A DNA stretch of 64,000 nt from Pyxicephalus adspersus. Lineage: Eukaryota; Chordata; Amphibia; Anura; Pyxicephalidae. Positions 56,095-64,000 of this stretch are shown piece by piece. A model generated the notes under the pieces. The model had not been told where the DNA came from and made no database searches. It saw only the letters and a list, made by a program, of their open reading frames with translations. Numbering within the stretch: position 1 is the stretch's first letter; every line of letters starts with the position of its first letter. The stretch covers positions 45,325,603-45,389,602 of the forward strand of contig NC_092868.1 in assembly GCF_032062135.1 (NCBI RefSeq), read 5' to 3'. A program made the translations under genes and the position numbers.

Positions 56095-56540
56095 CAGGTA
56101 GTCCCTGGTTAAGAACATCCGACATACGGACGACTCCTAGATACGAACGGGGCTTCCCTGCTCGCTCCTTTGCAGGATGCTAAACACAGCTGAGGTTGGG
56201 GGTGATCCTAGGGGGTGAGCTCTTTCTGCAGCCTCTTGTAACTCTTTACTGACCAAGACAAACTCTGCAGTTGTTTCTTTTTGCATTCCTTGCTCCAGAA
56301 GTTTATGAATGTCTAGGCTTCATAATTTTTTTTTTTTGCCTTGTTTGTCAATAACTAACAGTGAAGATTTTATACAGTAACTGACACCACGCTGCCTAAT
56401 AATATGTTGAAATAAACATCTGACCTAATTGTATTTATTAAATAATGTACTAGTTCCGACTTACATACAAATTTCAAATTACATACAACTTAAGAACAAA
56501 AATACAGTCCCTATCTTGTACGTAACCCGGGGACTACCTG
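56095..56540 (+). mobile_element. DNA element with CAGGTAGTCCC inverted ends, second copy
   Basis: Left end CAGGTAGTCCCTGGTTAAG; inverted right end CAGGTAGTCCCCGGGTTACG. The interior matches the 35082 copy (CATCCGACATACGGACG, GAACGGGGCTTCCCTGCTCG, CTTTCTGCAGCCTCTTG) with an internal deletion. The string TGCATATA lies directly before the left CAGG (56087-56094) and again from 56539, overlapping the last two bases of the right end, so the exact duplication is ambiguous (8 or 9-10 bp). Confidence 0.85.
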
Positions 56541-56950
56541 CATATAAAATAAGACAGCGTATGGAAAATTACAGTCAAAGTAGAAAAAAAAATAACAACT
56601 ATATATACACAAATAACATGCACTTACACCCATCAAGAACAAGACAAGTGGTTCTGAATAGCATCTATACATACAAAAGATGAATACATACTGAGACTTA
56701 TATCCAGCATTCGTAAAAAGAAAAGCAGAACCTTGCAAACTACATATATACAGAATATATAATGAGAATTGAAAAATAAGCAAACTGAAAAAGAGAAGTG
56801 ATGCTTTGCAAAGTACATACATACATAATACAAAGGCATACTAAGATTTATAGCCAACATACAGCATTAAATGCAGCATGCAGAACAAAGGTCATGGTAA
56901 GGTGTAGAATATATACATACATTTAAAGAAAATATTAAAAATGACACAAT
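56541..56950. repeat. diverged local duplication, AT-rich
   Basis: Two stretches about 145 bp apart share ACATACTGAGACTTATAT / GCATACTAAGATTTATAG, CCTTGCAAACTACATATA / CTTTGCAAAGTACATACA and nearby strings. Divergence is high and the boundaries are uncertain. No gene is seen. Confidence 0.4.
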
Positions 56951-57152
56951 GGGCCTGATTTATTAAAGCTCTTCAAGATTGGAGAGGATACACTTTCATC
57001 AGTGAAGCTGGGTGTTCCAGCAAGCCTGGAATGGATTTCGTAAAAGTAATTTGCTTTTTGTTAGCATTTTTTTTTCCAGGATTGCTGGATCACCCAGCTT
57101 CACTTATGACAGTGTGTCTTCTCCAGCCTTGGGGAGCTTTAATAAATCCGGC
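56951..57152. mobile_element. palindromic MITE (family 'GGGCCTGATTTATTAAA')
   Basis: About 200 bp folding on itself: GGGCCTGATTTATTAAAGC, GAGAGGATACACTTTCATC, AGTGAAGCTGGGTG against CACCCAGCTTCACTTATG, GACAGTGTGTCTTCTCC, GCTTTAATAAATCCGGC. It is the clearest copy of the family that also occurs at 17222 and 60401. Confidence 0.85.
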
Positions 57153-57974
57153 TATGTGTATCTGTAAGTCATGCAAATTAATTTTTCACATTTTTTCCTA
57201 TTACCTGTCACTAATCAAGAAGGAGAATTTTATTGGCTGCTGAGATCTTTATATTCAGTTTCTTTATTATACAAAAAAAGAAATTGATATAAAATGTTTT
57301 TTTTGTTTGTTTTTTAAAAAAAACCTAATAATGTATGTAGCAGGCCGTAACAGTGGAAGTGTTTGGATGAAGCCATTGAACATATAAACCCCTTTACAGA
57401 AGGTTTCGGCCATAATAAAGGCATTATGTCATCTCCTGTGAATCTTAAAGGTAATTGCTCTGTTTTTTTGCACACTTGTTTTTATATAAAAGGTAAATGA
57501 AAGCTGTGCAGAGAAAGTTAAAATTCCATTGCTTTCTCGCAGCTGTAAGAAGTGTGGGGGGAGCAGCGGTCCTGGGAAAGCTTGTTAAGAACGGAGAAAA
57601 TTCTTTTTGTGCTTGTGGGTCAACTTTGTGAATTTTCTATATTTAGTACATCTGTGAAATGGTATTCATGTTTTATCCATTTAATTATGGAAAAATAACT
57701 GCCGATGTTAAAGAAATAAAGGGGGATTATGTCTTTTGATTGACTTGACAACATAGGTCTGAATATCTAAGCACATGGTGTGAGGATGGATTACAGAGTC
57801 CTCTGCTCATCTTTTTCCACCTCCTTATCTCCATAGCTCCCCCTTGTGTTCAGGCAGAGAGCACAAGAAACATCAGCATACAAATATCATACCTGTGTAG
57901 AATAATTTCCTATATGAACTATCCATTCTTCTTATATGTAGCTTTGCTACTTGGGAAATTTAGAGCACATGAGC
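57153..57974. other. unique DNA with a possible CNE at 57340-57720
   Basis: 57340-57720 is repeat-free with mixed composition (GAAAGCTGTGCAGAGAAAG, CTTTCTCGCAGCTGTAAG, GGGTCAACTTTGTG) and could be conserved noncoding DNA. No exon is supported. Confidence 0.4.
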
Positions 57975-58147
57975 ATTATTATTATTATTATTAATAATAA
58001 TAATAATAATAAACAGGATTTGTATAGCGCCAACATATTACGCAGCGCTGTACATTAAATAGGGGTTGCAAATGACAGACTAAAACAGACAGTGATACAG
58101 GAGGAGAGGACCCTGCCCCGAAGAGCTTACTATCTAGTAGGTGGGGA
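57975..58147 (-). mobile_element. L2-type LINE tail with (ATT)n/(AAT)n
   Basis: On the plus strand an ATT run turns into an AAT run at 57975-58013 (itself an inverted repeat), then AACAGGATTTGTATAGCGC, ACGCAGCGCTGTACATTAAA and GAAGAGCTTACTATCTAG follow. This is the L2 tail on the minus strand. It is truncated just after GTAGGTGGGGA. Confidence 0.9.
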
Positions 58148-59479
58148 TATATGGATACATGGGCTGAAAGCCCATTGTGAAAGAACATAGAGGTCCCCAT
58201 TGGCTAGTGGTTCCCATTGGATGGTTGTCATCAGGGGAATTTCCACAACTTTTTAAAACCAAAGGCTTATAGGCTGCTACTTACAAAAATTACCAGTGTC
58301 TGAGTAAAAAGAAGGAGCTAGCAAAGTTATCTTAAATATTGTCATTGTTTGGTTCATATAGAACTAAACCCAATGTCTGATGATGGAATCCAAGGAGCAG
58401 CACTGATGCATTAGTTTTGTTGCTTCATCCAATATGAATCCATAGCATGGTAAATACATCTCTAACAGACAAACCTGAACCATAAATACCAATCACCCAG
58501 TGTTATTTACCAATACCCACTAGAGGGAGCACTTCCTAATCTCTATATGAAATCAATTGATAAAAATATGGAACATGAGAAAGATAAATGAAAGATTAAT
58601 TTTAGTCAATGATACAATGAACGCGCAGCATGTGTGCTAACTAAAAATACATCGACATCCCACAATTCCTGGACTCGTTCTGTTGTAACTAGAAGCTTGG
58701 TATTTTTGAAGGAGTTGCATATTTCATTACACAGAGACAAGTTTAATTTATATATTTATTCTATTTTACAGCGTATTTTGAAAATATTACAGATTATCAA
58801 GAGGTTACCAAAAAGCTCACGTTACCTTATTCTGAAATTTCCTAGCAACCGAAAATAAGAAATATCTAGAAGCTTTCTCTGATTTAATAGAAGGACTTGT
58901 TCGGAGGGGCCCTGGAGATAGTGCTTCTATAAATTCTCTGAGTGTGGGGAGCGAGTTAAGTTACATTTTCACACTTGCATTAAATCATTTTTACATAGTC
59001 CAGCCCTTTCCAGAACATTTTCCTTCACTATGAGCAGATTTAGCCAAGGGTACCCAAAATGGATTTTGTTTTGAGTGGATGTTGGGTCCTTCACAAATAA
59101 GACCAAGCGATTATATAATCTTTAAATAAAGATTTTTTTGGGGGAGGGAAAAATACAAAAATTGGAATAAATGCAACTATTGTGCCATGGCAAGGGTAAA
59201 TATGCCCTGTGATGGCAACACGATTGAGATTCAGACCACTGTGCCCATGTCTACTTAACAATGCTCAGGGACCATATTTTTTAAATATATATATGTGGCA
59301 CAAGAAACTCCCCAGGAGAAATATGGCAAATATTCATAGGCAGACGTAGCCAACAGTGGACCCCTCTGCAGAACTGATATGCCCCCCCTGGACTGACTTT
59401 GGGCCCTGAAGTGGGCTAGAGAATGTCTATAGTCCTTATGCAGTGGCACATTTTGCACCCCAAGATACACCCATCATTA
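58148..59479. other. unique DNA, no gene seen
   Basis: No recognised repeat. 58500-58860 is AT-rich; 59330-59410 has C-rich strings. No exon is supported. Confidence 0.45.
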
Positions 59480-59955
59480 CAGGGGTACATACAAGATAGG
59501 AACTGTAGGTTTGTTCTTAAATTGAATTTGTATGTAAGTCGGAACAGGTACATTATTTTAATAAAAGCAACTAGCACAGATGTTTGTCTCAACATATTAT
59601 TACGCAGTGTGGTGTCACTTACTGTACAAAATCCTCACTGTGAGTTATTCACAAACAAAGCAAAAAAAAATTTATGGTAACTAGATATTCATTAACTTCT
59701 GGAGGAAGCTGTGCTTTGATATGCAAAAAGAAACAGCTTAAGAGTTTGTCTTGGTCATTAAAGAGTTACTAAATGTTACAGATCAGCTCAGCTCTTAAGA
59801 TCACCCACAACCTCAGCTGTGTTTAACAAAAGATTTCTTCTACAAGTCATGCCCCCCCCCCCCCCCCACCTCAAGCCTCCGTCCTGCACAGGAGGGAGCA
59901 GGGAAGCCCCATTCATATCATATATGTCGGATGTCCTTAACTCAGGGACTACCTG
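59480..59955 (-). mobile_element. DNA element with CAGGTAGTCCC ends, reverse copy
   Basis: The right end, inverted, reads CAGGTAGTCCCTGAGTTAAG; the left end is shortened to CAGGGGTACATACAAGATAG by loss of about 9 bp. The interior is the reverse of 35082 (ATGTAAGTCGGAACAGG, GAGGAAGCTGTGCTTTG, CATATGTCGGATGTCC-like). The octamers outside (CATCATTA and TACTTTTA) do not match well. It carries a run of 16 C at 59852-59867. Confidence 0.83.
59852..59867. repeat. C16 homopolymer
   Basis: Sixteen consecutive C within the DNA element, where related copies have shorter G/C runs. Such tracts are prone to replication slippage and sequencing error. Confidence 0.95.
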
Positions 59956-59963
59956 TACTTTTA

Positions 59964-60158
59964 AGGGTCTATACAACACATAAATGTTTTTACCAAAAGA
60001 TTCACCCAACCTTTACCCAAACTTTACACAATTAGATTTAACTAGTACATCTGTGAATCAACTGATACTCTTGATTAACACATTTCTAATTGAATCAAAT
60101 GTATGCTTTGGGTAAAGATTGAGCAAATCTTGGGTAAAAACATTTATATATAGACCCT
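59964..60158. repeat. second long foldback element
   Basis: The arm beginning AGGGTCTATACAACACATAA, ATGTTTTTACC, CAACCTTTACCCAAA, CAATTAGATT pairs with the arm ending TAATTGAATC, TTTGGGTAAAGATTGAGC, GGGTAAAAACATTTATATAT, AGACCCT. Arms of about 75 bp with scattered mismatches are separated by about 45 bp. It starts 8 bp after the preceding element ends. Unrelated in sequence to the 36788 hairpin. It is a palindromic MITE by structure; the superfamily is unknown. Confidence 0.88.
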
Positions 60159-60400
60159 GAAAATTAGACGTCAGAAACGTTTTCAAAAATGCTTATTCAC
60201 TAGCTTTTACTCAGAAAAATGGAAGATGTTGCTTAGTACTAAGAATGTGAAAAGCTTAGAAATCCTTTACCTAAAAATAATTGTAAAAAAAAACATTTTT
60301 CATGAAAATGGTAGCATTCTAATAATACATGGTGGTTAAAAGGTACACAAAAATCGACTTTTTACTATTTTTAAAAGTTGCAGTATGAGTTTCATTACAT

Positions 60401-60593
60401 TGGGTCTTTTTTTTTTAAGTTCTCCACTTCTCTGTGGGAAAGATAGACTATCATGGGAGAACCTTGGTGTTCCAGCAAGCCAGCAGTGGATTGCTTAAAA
60501 ATAATTTGGCAAATGTTTTTTAGCAATTTACCAAATCCATTTTATGTTGGTGGATCATACAGGTTCTCCCATAATAGTCAATAAATCAGGCCC
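60401..60593. mobile_element. palindromic MITE (family 'GGGCCTGATTTATTAAA'), worn
   Basis: Inverted halves: AGTTCTCCACTTCTC, AGATAGACTATCATGGGAG, TGGTGTTCCAGCAAG against GTTGGTGGATCATACAGG, TTCTCCCATAATAGTCAA, TAAATCAGGCCC. The outer bases ACATTGGG and CCCAATGT are themselves inverted, which suggests the true ends lie slightly beyond GGGCC. Confidence 0.75.
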
Positions 60594-62537
60594 AATGTTA
60601 CTGCTGGTAAGCCTATTTCATCATCTGGTAAATCCAATACAAGGAAGAGGGAATTATATTATGATCCGTGTTTCCAAGGAACATTCTTATGTAGGGAGGT
60701 GGATGTCTGATTCCTTATCGGTTGTTTTAGGGCTGGCTGTACAAGCTCTGTATGGTTGCAGTGACACCTGGTAAGACTCTAATGGATATGAAACAGAGGA
60801 AGTAGACATTCCCCTTTACGCTTTAGCTTTGTGCCAAAAATTATATATTTTTTTTTTTGCAAAAAGTGCTTGATAATCCCTAAATATTAGTAAGCAACAA
60901 TTAAAAAACTTAAGATGTTTAATTTTTGCTAATAAAGAATATCCCTACATTGTTTTGAAAAAATGATAACAGTAAGGCCAGACGGTTGTTGTGTCTCTCT
61001 TGCCTAAAAAAATTTGTAAAAATGATGACTTTCTGGTATATGTGATTGGCTGTCCTGGATTTTGCCCAATGCCCCTTAACTTATACAGCATTCCCAGCAT
61101 GAAATGCCTTGTAGGCTGTGAGATAATTTTTATATGGAGTAGGATTCCATCTGTAGAGAGGAGATGATCTAAGCTTTATCTCATGCACTGATAGCGTGGT
61201 GTCAGGTTCTATATAAACCACCATATATTAATGTCCAAGATAACAGTTTAAAAGGTAGACTTGAACCTGCTATTGTAAACTTCAAACTCTGAAATAAACT
61301 TACTGAGACAGAATTGGTAAATAATTCCTGTACCAAACCGGTAGACGTAGATCAGTTCTCATATTTTGAAAATAACAAAAGCACATTTCTTCAGTATTGG
61401 ATCTGCTAACAGGACAGTCTTGGCCTATGGCTTCACGTTTTTAGAAATATTGAAATGCTTGTGGATTTTACTATCTAAAAGTTTTTTTTTATTAGAAACG
61501 TGTTCTAGGGACTATAAATAGGCATAAACCACCTTAACGTAAAAAAATAAAAACTGTTTACAGTCCATTCTCAGCTGTAGCAAATCCAGTCTGGTGGTCA
61601 AGGGGTTGTAAAAAGATAGAAGAAGAAGTTTATAAAGTATAAAGATGAAGTATAAAAGTAGCAATTCTTCCTGATGTGTATTAGTATTTGCCACCCCAAT
61701 TATGTACTATGTAATTATAAAGAAAATAAAGAGAAAGCCTGGTCTCATTCGATCCCCTGAAGAAGCCACACGGCAAAACGTGTCGGGACAAAAGATGTTT
61801 AGTTTTTTACCCTATTTTTTATATCCAGCTAGGGATCCTATATGTATAGATAATTTGTCTATTCATCTCATGAAGCCTTAATAGGAAAGACCACTTGTAA
61901 CCATTGTGTATGTTACTTAGTGTTGCTTTTGTGAAAACTCACTACAATACAAATGTGTTTTGCCCCAAAAAAACTGCATTTTCTTTACTTTCTTTATAAT
62001 TAGAAAATGAAGTTATCAAATGGCCTTAGGATATACTTGATGGAGTTCTTATATCTCTATTACATTTCAATAGACAAAGCTCCATGGTTTCCTCATAATG
62101 ACAAAGCTTATCCACCCCCTAGCCCCTCAACAATTCTGTTGGTGAAAAAAAAAAAAACACTCCATCCCAGTTAAAATGTGTATTTAGGAACTATAAAATA
62201 CATTTTTAGGATACCAAAAACATTTTGTATAGAAAAGTTTAAATGTATTTATTTTTGTATAGAAGAGAGCACACACAGCCATGAATAAGAAGAACCATGT
62301 GTGCCCACTTTACCCTGAGGTAGCTTTACATGATAAGTCACTTTTACTAGGTGGGGTTTTACATGTCCAGAATTACCAATGAAATGTTGCTCCTATTTTT
62401 TTTACTGCATATAGGATTTTCACTCTTCTATTATTTGTTTGGTGGGACCTGGATGTCGAGTCAGTACTAAATGAGTTTAGTGGACCAGGAAAACATGATA
62501 ATGGTGGAATTACCTATTTTGAGCATGTATGCATAAG
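60594..62537. other. unique DNA, no gene seen
   Basis: Apart from the 61754 motif listed separately, no repeat family or exon is recognised. The many A/T runs are ordinary for the window. Confidence 0.45.
61754..61787 (+). repeat. 'CCTGAAGAAG...AAAACGTGTCGGG' repeat motif
   Basis: The string CCCCTGAAGAAGCCACACGG followed by CAAAACGTGTCGGG can form ACACG/CGTGT pairing. I recall similar CTGAAGAAG...CGAAACGCGT motifs being common in amphibian and other vertebrate repeats, but the parent element is not identified. The flanks show no terminal repeats. Confidence 0.4.
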
Positions 62538-62637
62538 GTCTGATTTTTTAAAGCTCTCCAAGACTTCAGATTTTTGGGTGGTGAATCCAGAAATTACCCC
62601 AGTGATAATAGTTTATCTTTCCCAGTCTTGTAGAGCT
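62538..62637. mobile_element. palindromic MITE remnant
   Basis: GGTCTGATTTTTTAAAGC and CTCTCCAAGACTTCAG at the left and CCAGTCTTGTAGAGC and TTTGATAAA at the right match the ends of the GGGCCTGATTTATTAAA family. The middle is shortened. Its right end holds the target site of the next element. Confidence 0.6.
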
Positions 62638-62645
62638 TTGATAAA

Positions 62646-63366
62646 TAGGGATGAGCGAGAAGGCCTCTGCCAGTCTTGCGAAAATTTCCTCGAACTTCCA
62701 ATGGGTCCGCGAAATTTCGGCAAACCGATTTCGTGGAACCATCGGAAGTTTGAGGAAATTACAGGATAATTCCCACAGCTGCATTCATTAATGAGCACAG
62801 CCGTGGGACTCCTTTGTTCTTGGATAGATAATCTCTATCCAAGAACACATACTATAGTTCTGGTAGGGCTACAAGAGCAATTAGAGGTGCGGAGCTGTCA
62901 GCTACACTTCCTGTAACGATTAGGGGTCAGGCACGGAGTCCAGTGGCTGAAACAGCAAGCAGACAAAGGCGAAAGCAGTCCAGAATCTATGCATAAGCAG
63001 CGGTAGCAGATAAGGAGCAAACACAAACATAGTCAAAGCACAAGAGGTTGGTAGCCAATGGTGTAAGTTGGAGACGGAGTGCGAGGAAAAGTAGTTGTTT
63101 AAACAGCAGCCAAAGGTCGGTACACAGGTAGCAGTTTGGAGAGCGCAATGTAAGAGTAGCAGGAAGAGCAAGATATTGGCAAGATATCTGGCTACAGCCA
63201 GACACCAAAGCATCCCCGGGTTCAGATCCTGACAGCTCCCCTAACTGCTCTTGCAGGTCCTGAAAAATTCGAATTCACAGGGCCGTTCTCACTTAAATGA
63301 TCGGTAAGTGAGAAAGGCCTGATTTGCTGCGAGATTGAATTTACAAATCTCACTTGCTCATCCCCA
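62646..63366 (+). mobile_element. hAT element (TAGGGATGAGCGAG family) with perfect 8-bp duplication
   Basis: Left end TAGGGATGAGCGAGAAGG; inverted right end TGGGGATGAGCAAGTGAG. The flanking octamer TTGATAAA is identical at 62638-62645 and 63367-63374, the hAT signature. The outer parts are self-complementary (AGGGCTACAAGAGCAATTAG and GAGCTGTCAG against CTGACAGCTC and CTAACTGCTCTTGCAG). An extra block at about 62905-63230 sits at the centre of that palindrome and looks like a nested insertion. No transposase is present. Confidence 0.9.
62905..63230. other. probable nested insertion of unknown type
   Basis: An A/G-rich block (GGTCAGGCACGGAGTCCAGT, GAGCAAACACAAACATAGTC, GAGCGCAATGTAAGAGTAGC) interrupts the palindromic hAT element between GCTGTCAGCTACACTTCC and CAGATCCTGACAGCTCC. 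The 97-codon minus-strand frame over it (62920-63213) has no known domain. No target duplication could be fixed. Confidence 0.45.
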
Positions 63367-63374
63367 TTGATAAA

Positions 63375-64000
63375 CAGGCAATTGACTTAGACAATATTGG
63401 TATATCTATACCATTAGATAATATGTATAAATATGGGTTGCTCTAAATTATATGCTATGTAGTAATAATTATTTGTGAAAAGTGAGGCCTGGAGCAGAGA
63501 ACGAAGTGAAAAATCAGTGGAAGGCCTGCATGACTGGGAAGGGATGGGAGCAGGCAGGGGAAGGGTTAATAGTTAACATAGAGAAGGGGGGGAGTTGCTG
63601 AATTCGTATGCCAGGAGTGACGTGCAGGGGGGAGGGAGAAGAGGAGGGAAAAAAGGGGGTAAGCCGGAAAGGGAGGGTAGTTTTTCAGCGTGACGGAGAG
63701 AAGGAAGGAAGTTTTTCCCACCCCCGCCCTGTTTTAGCTGTGTCGGTGAGGTCCTCGAGGGAAGGAGTTGTATTGGACTGTTTCAGTGGGGGTGAGGGTT
63801 TCATCTACGGTATGGGCCCCTCGGTAAGGTTGTTGTTGGGAGTGTTAAAATGTTTTGTGGTAGTGCTGCTGGTATCGTTCCCGAGCTCGAGGTGCGGCTA
63901 GGAGCATTACATATCATGGCAGTGCAGACCCATTAGTTGCAAGGGGCTACAATAGTAGGGCCTTCGAGGACCAGTAACCAGGGGGTGTGTTTAGGAAAGG
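63375..64000. other. G-rich, CpG-bearing end segment
   Basis: From about 63480 the composition shifts to G-rich purine runs (GCAGGGGGGAGGGAGAAGAG, GGAAAAAAGGGGG) with many CpG sites, unlike the AT-rich DNA before it. A 97-codon plus frame (63608-63901) is open but has no recognised domain. Candidates are the start of an LTR or other retroelement, or a CpG-rich regulatory segment. The window ends before this can be settled. Confidence 0.4.

Overview
The window reads as intergenic or deep-intronic DNA from a vertebrate, most likely an anuran amphibian (frog). This rests on AT-rich, CpG-poor sequence, no dense coding, and a repeat set I associate with frog genomes: L2-type LINE 3' ends with an (ATT)n tail, V-SINEs sharing that kind of tail, a CR1 LINE, and many nonautonomous DNA transposons. 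The taxon is an inference from repeat style. I found no host exon, rRNA, tRNA or CRISPR array that I can support. The only recognisable protein fragments belong to transposable elements.

Layout. 0-6 kb: unique AT-rich DNA, an L2 tail, a ~65-bp minisatellite and an (AT)n tract. 6-17 kb: a MITE-rich stretch with six copies of a family with termini near AGCxxCGTACACAC and 3-bp TTA/TAA duplications (PIF/Harbinger-like), plus three V-SINE pieces and a CR1 tail. 17-31 kb: a palindromic MITE, three short hAT elements starting CAGGGGTCCCC with 8-bp duplications, another hAT family starting CAGTGTTTCTCAACC, and two ~680-bp L2 3' ends on the minus strand. 31.6-33 kb: a broken CR1 LINE with recognisable reverse transcriptase. 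35-44 kb: a CAGGTAGTCCCC inverted-repeat element, a long near-perfect hairpin, an L2 end, two more Harbinger-like copies, and a ~140-bp tandem array. 44-54 kb: a hairpin-rich candidate repeat, a hAT starting TAGGGATGAGCGAG, and a cluster of hAT pieces including an apparent chimera. 54.7-56 kb: a nearly complete but broken mariner. 56-64 kb: more inverted-repeat elements, a second long foldback, a hAT with its duplication intact and a nested insert, then a G-rich end.

There is no pathway or operon. What links the parts is transposon biology: autonomous LINEs (L2, CR1) and the SINEs probably mobilised by L2-type machinery, and many nonautonomous DNA elements that need transposases absent from this window. 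Between them lie several stretches without visible repeats whose texture resembles conserved noncoding elements. They are marked as candidates only, since comparative alignment is needed.

The points most worth a second look are the ~200-bp hairpins at 36.8 and 60.0 kb, the hAT chimera at 52.9-53.5 kb whose two unlike ends are flanked by matching 8-bp repeats, the CpG-dense and apparently young Harbinger-like copy at 14.1 kb, and two L2 ends that begin at the same codon.
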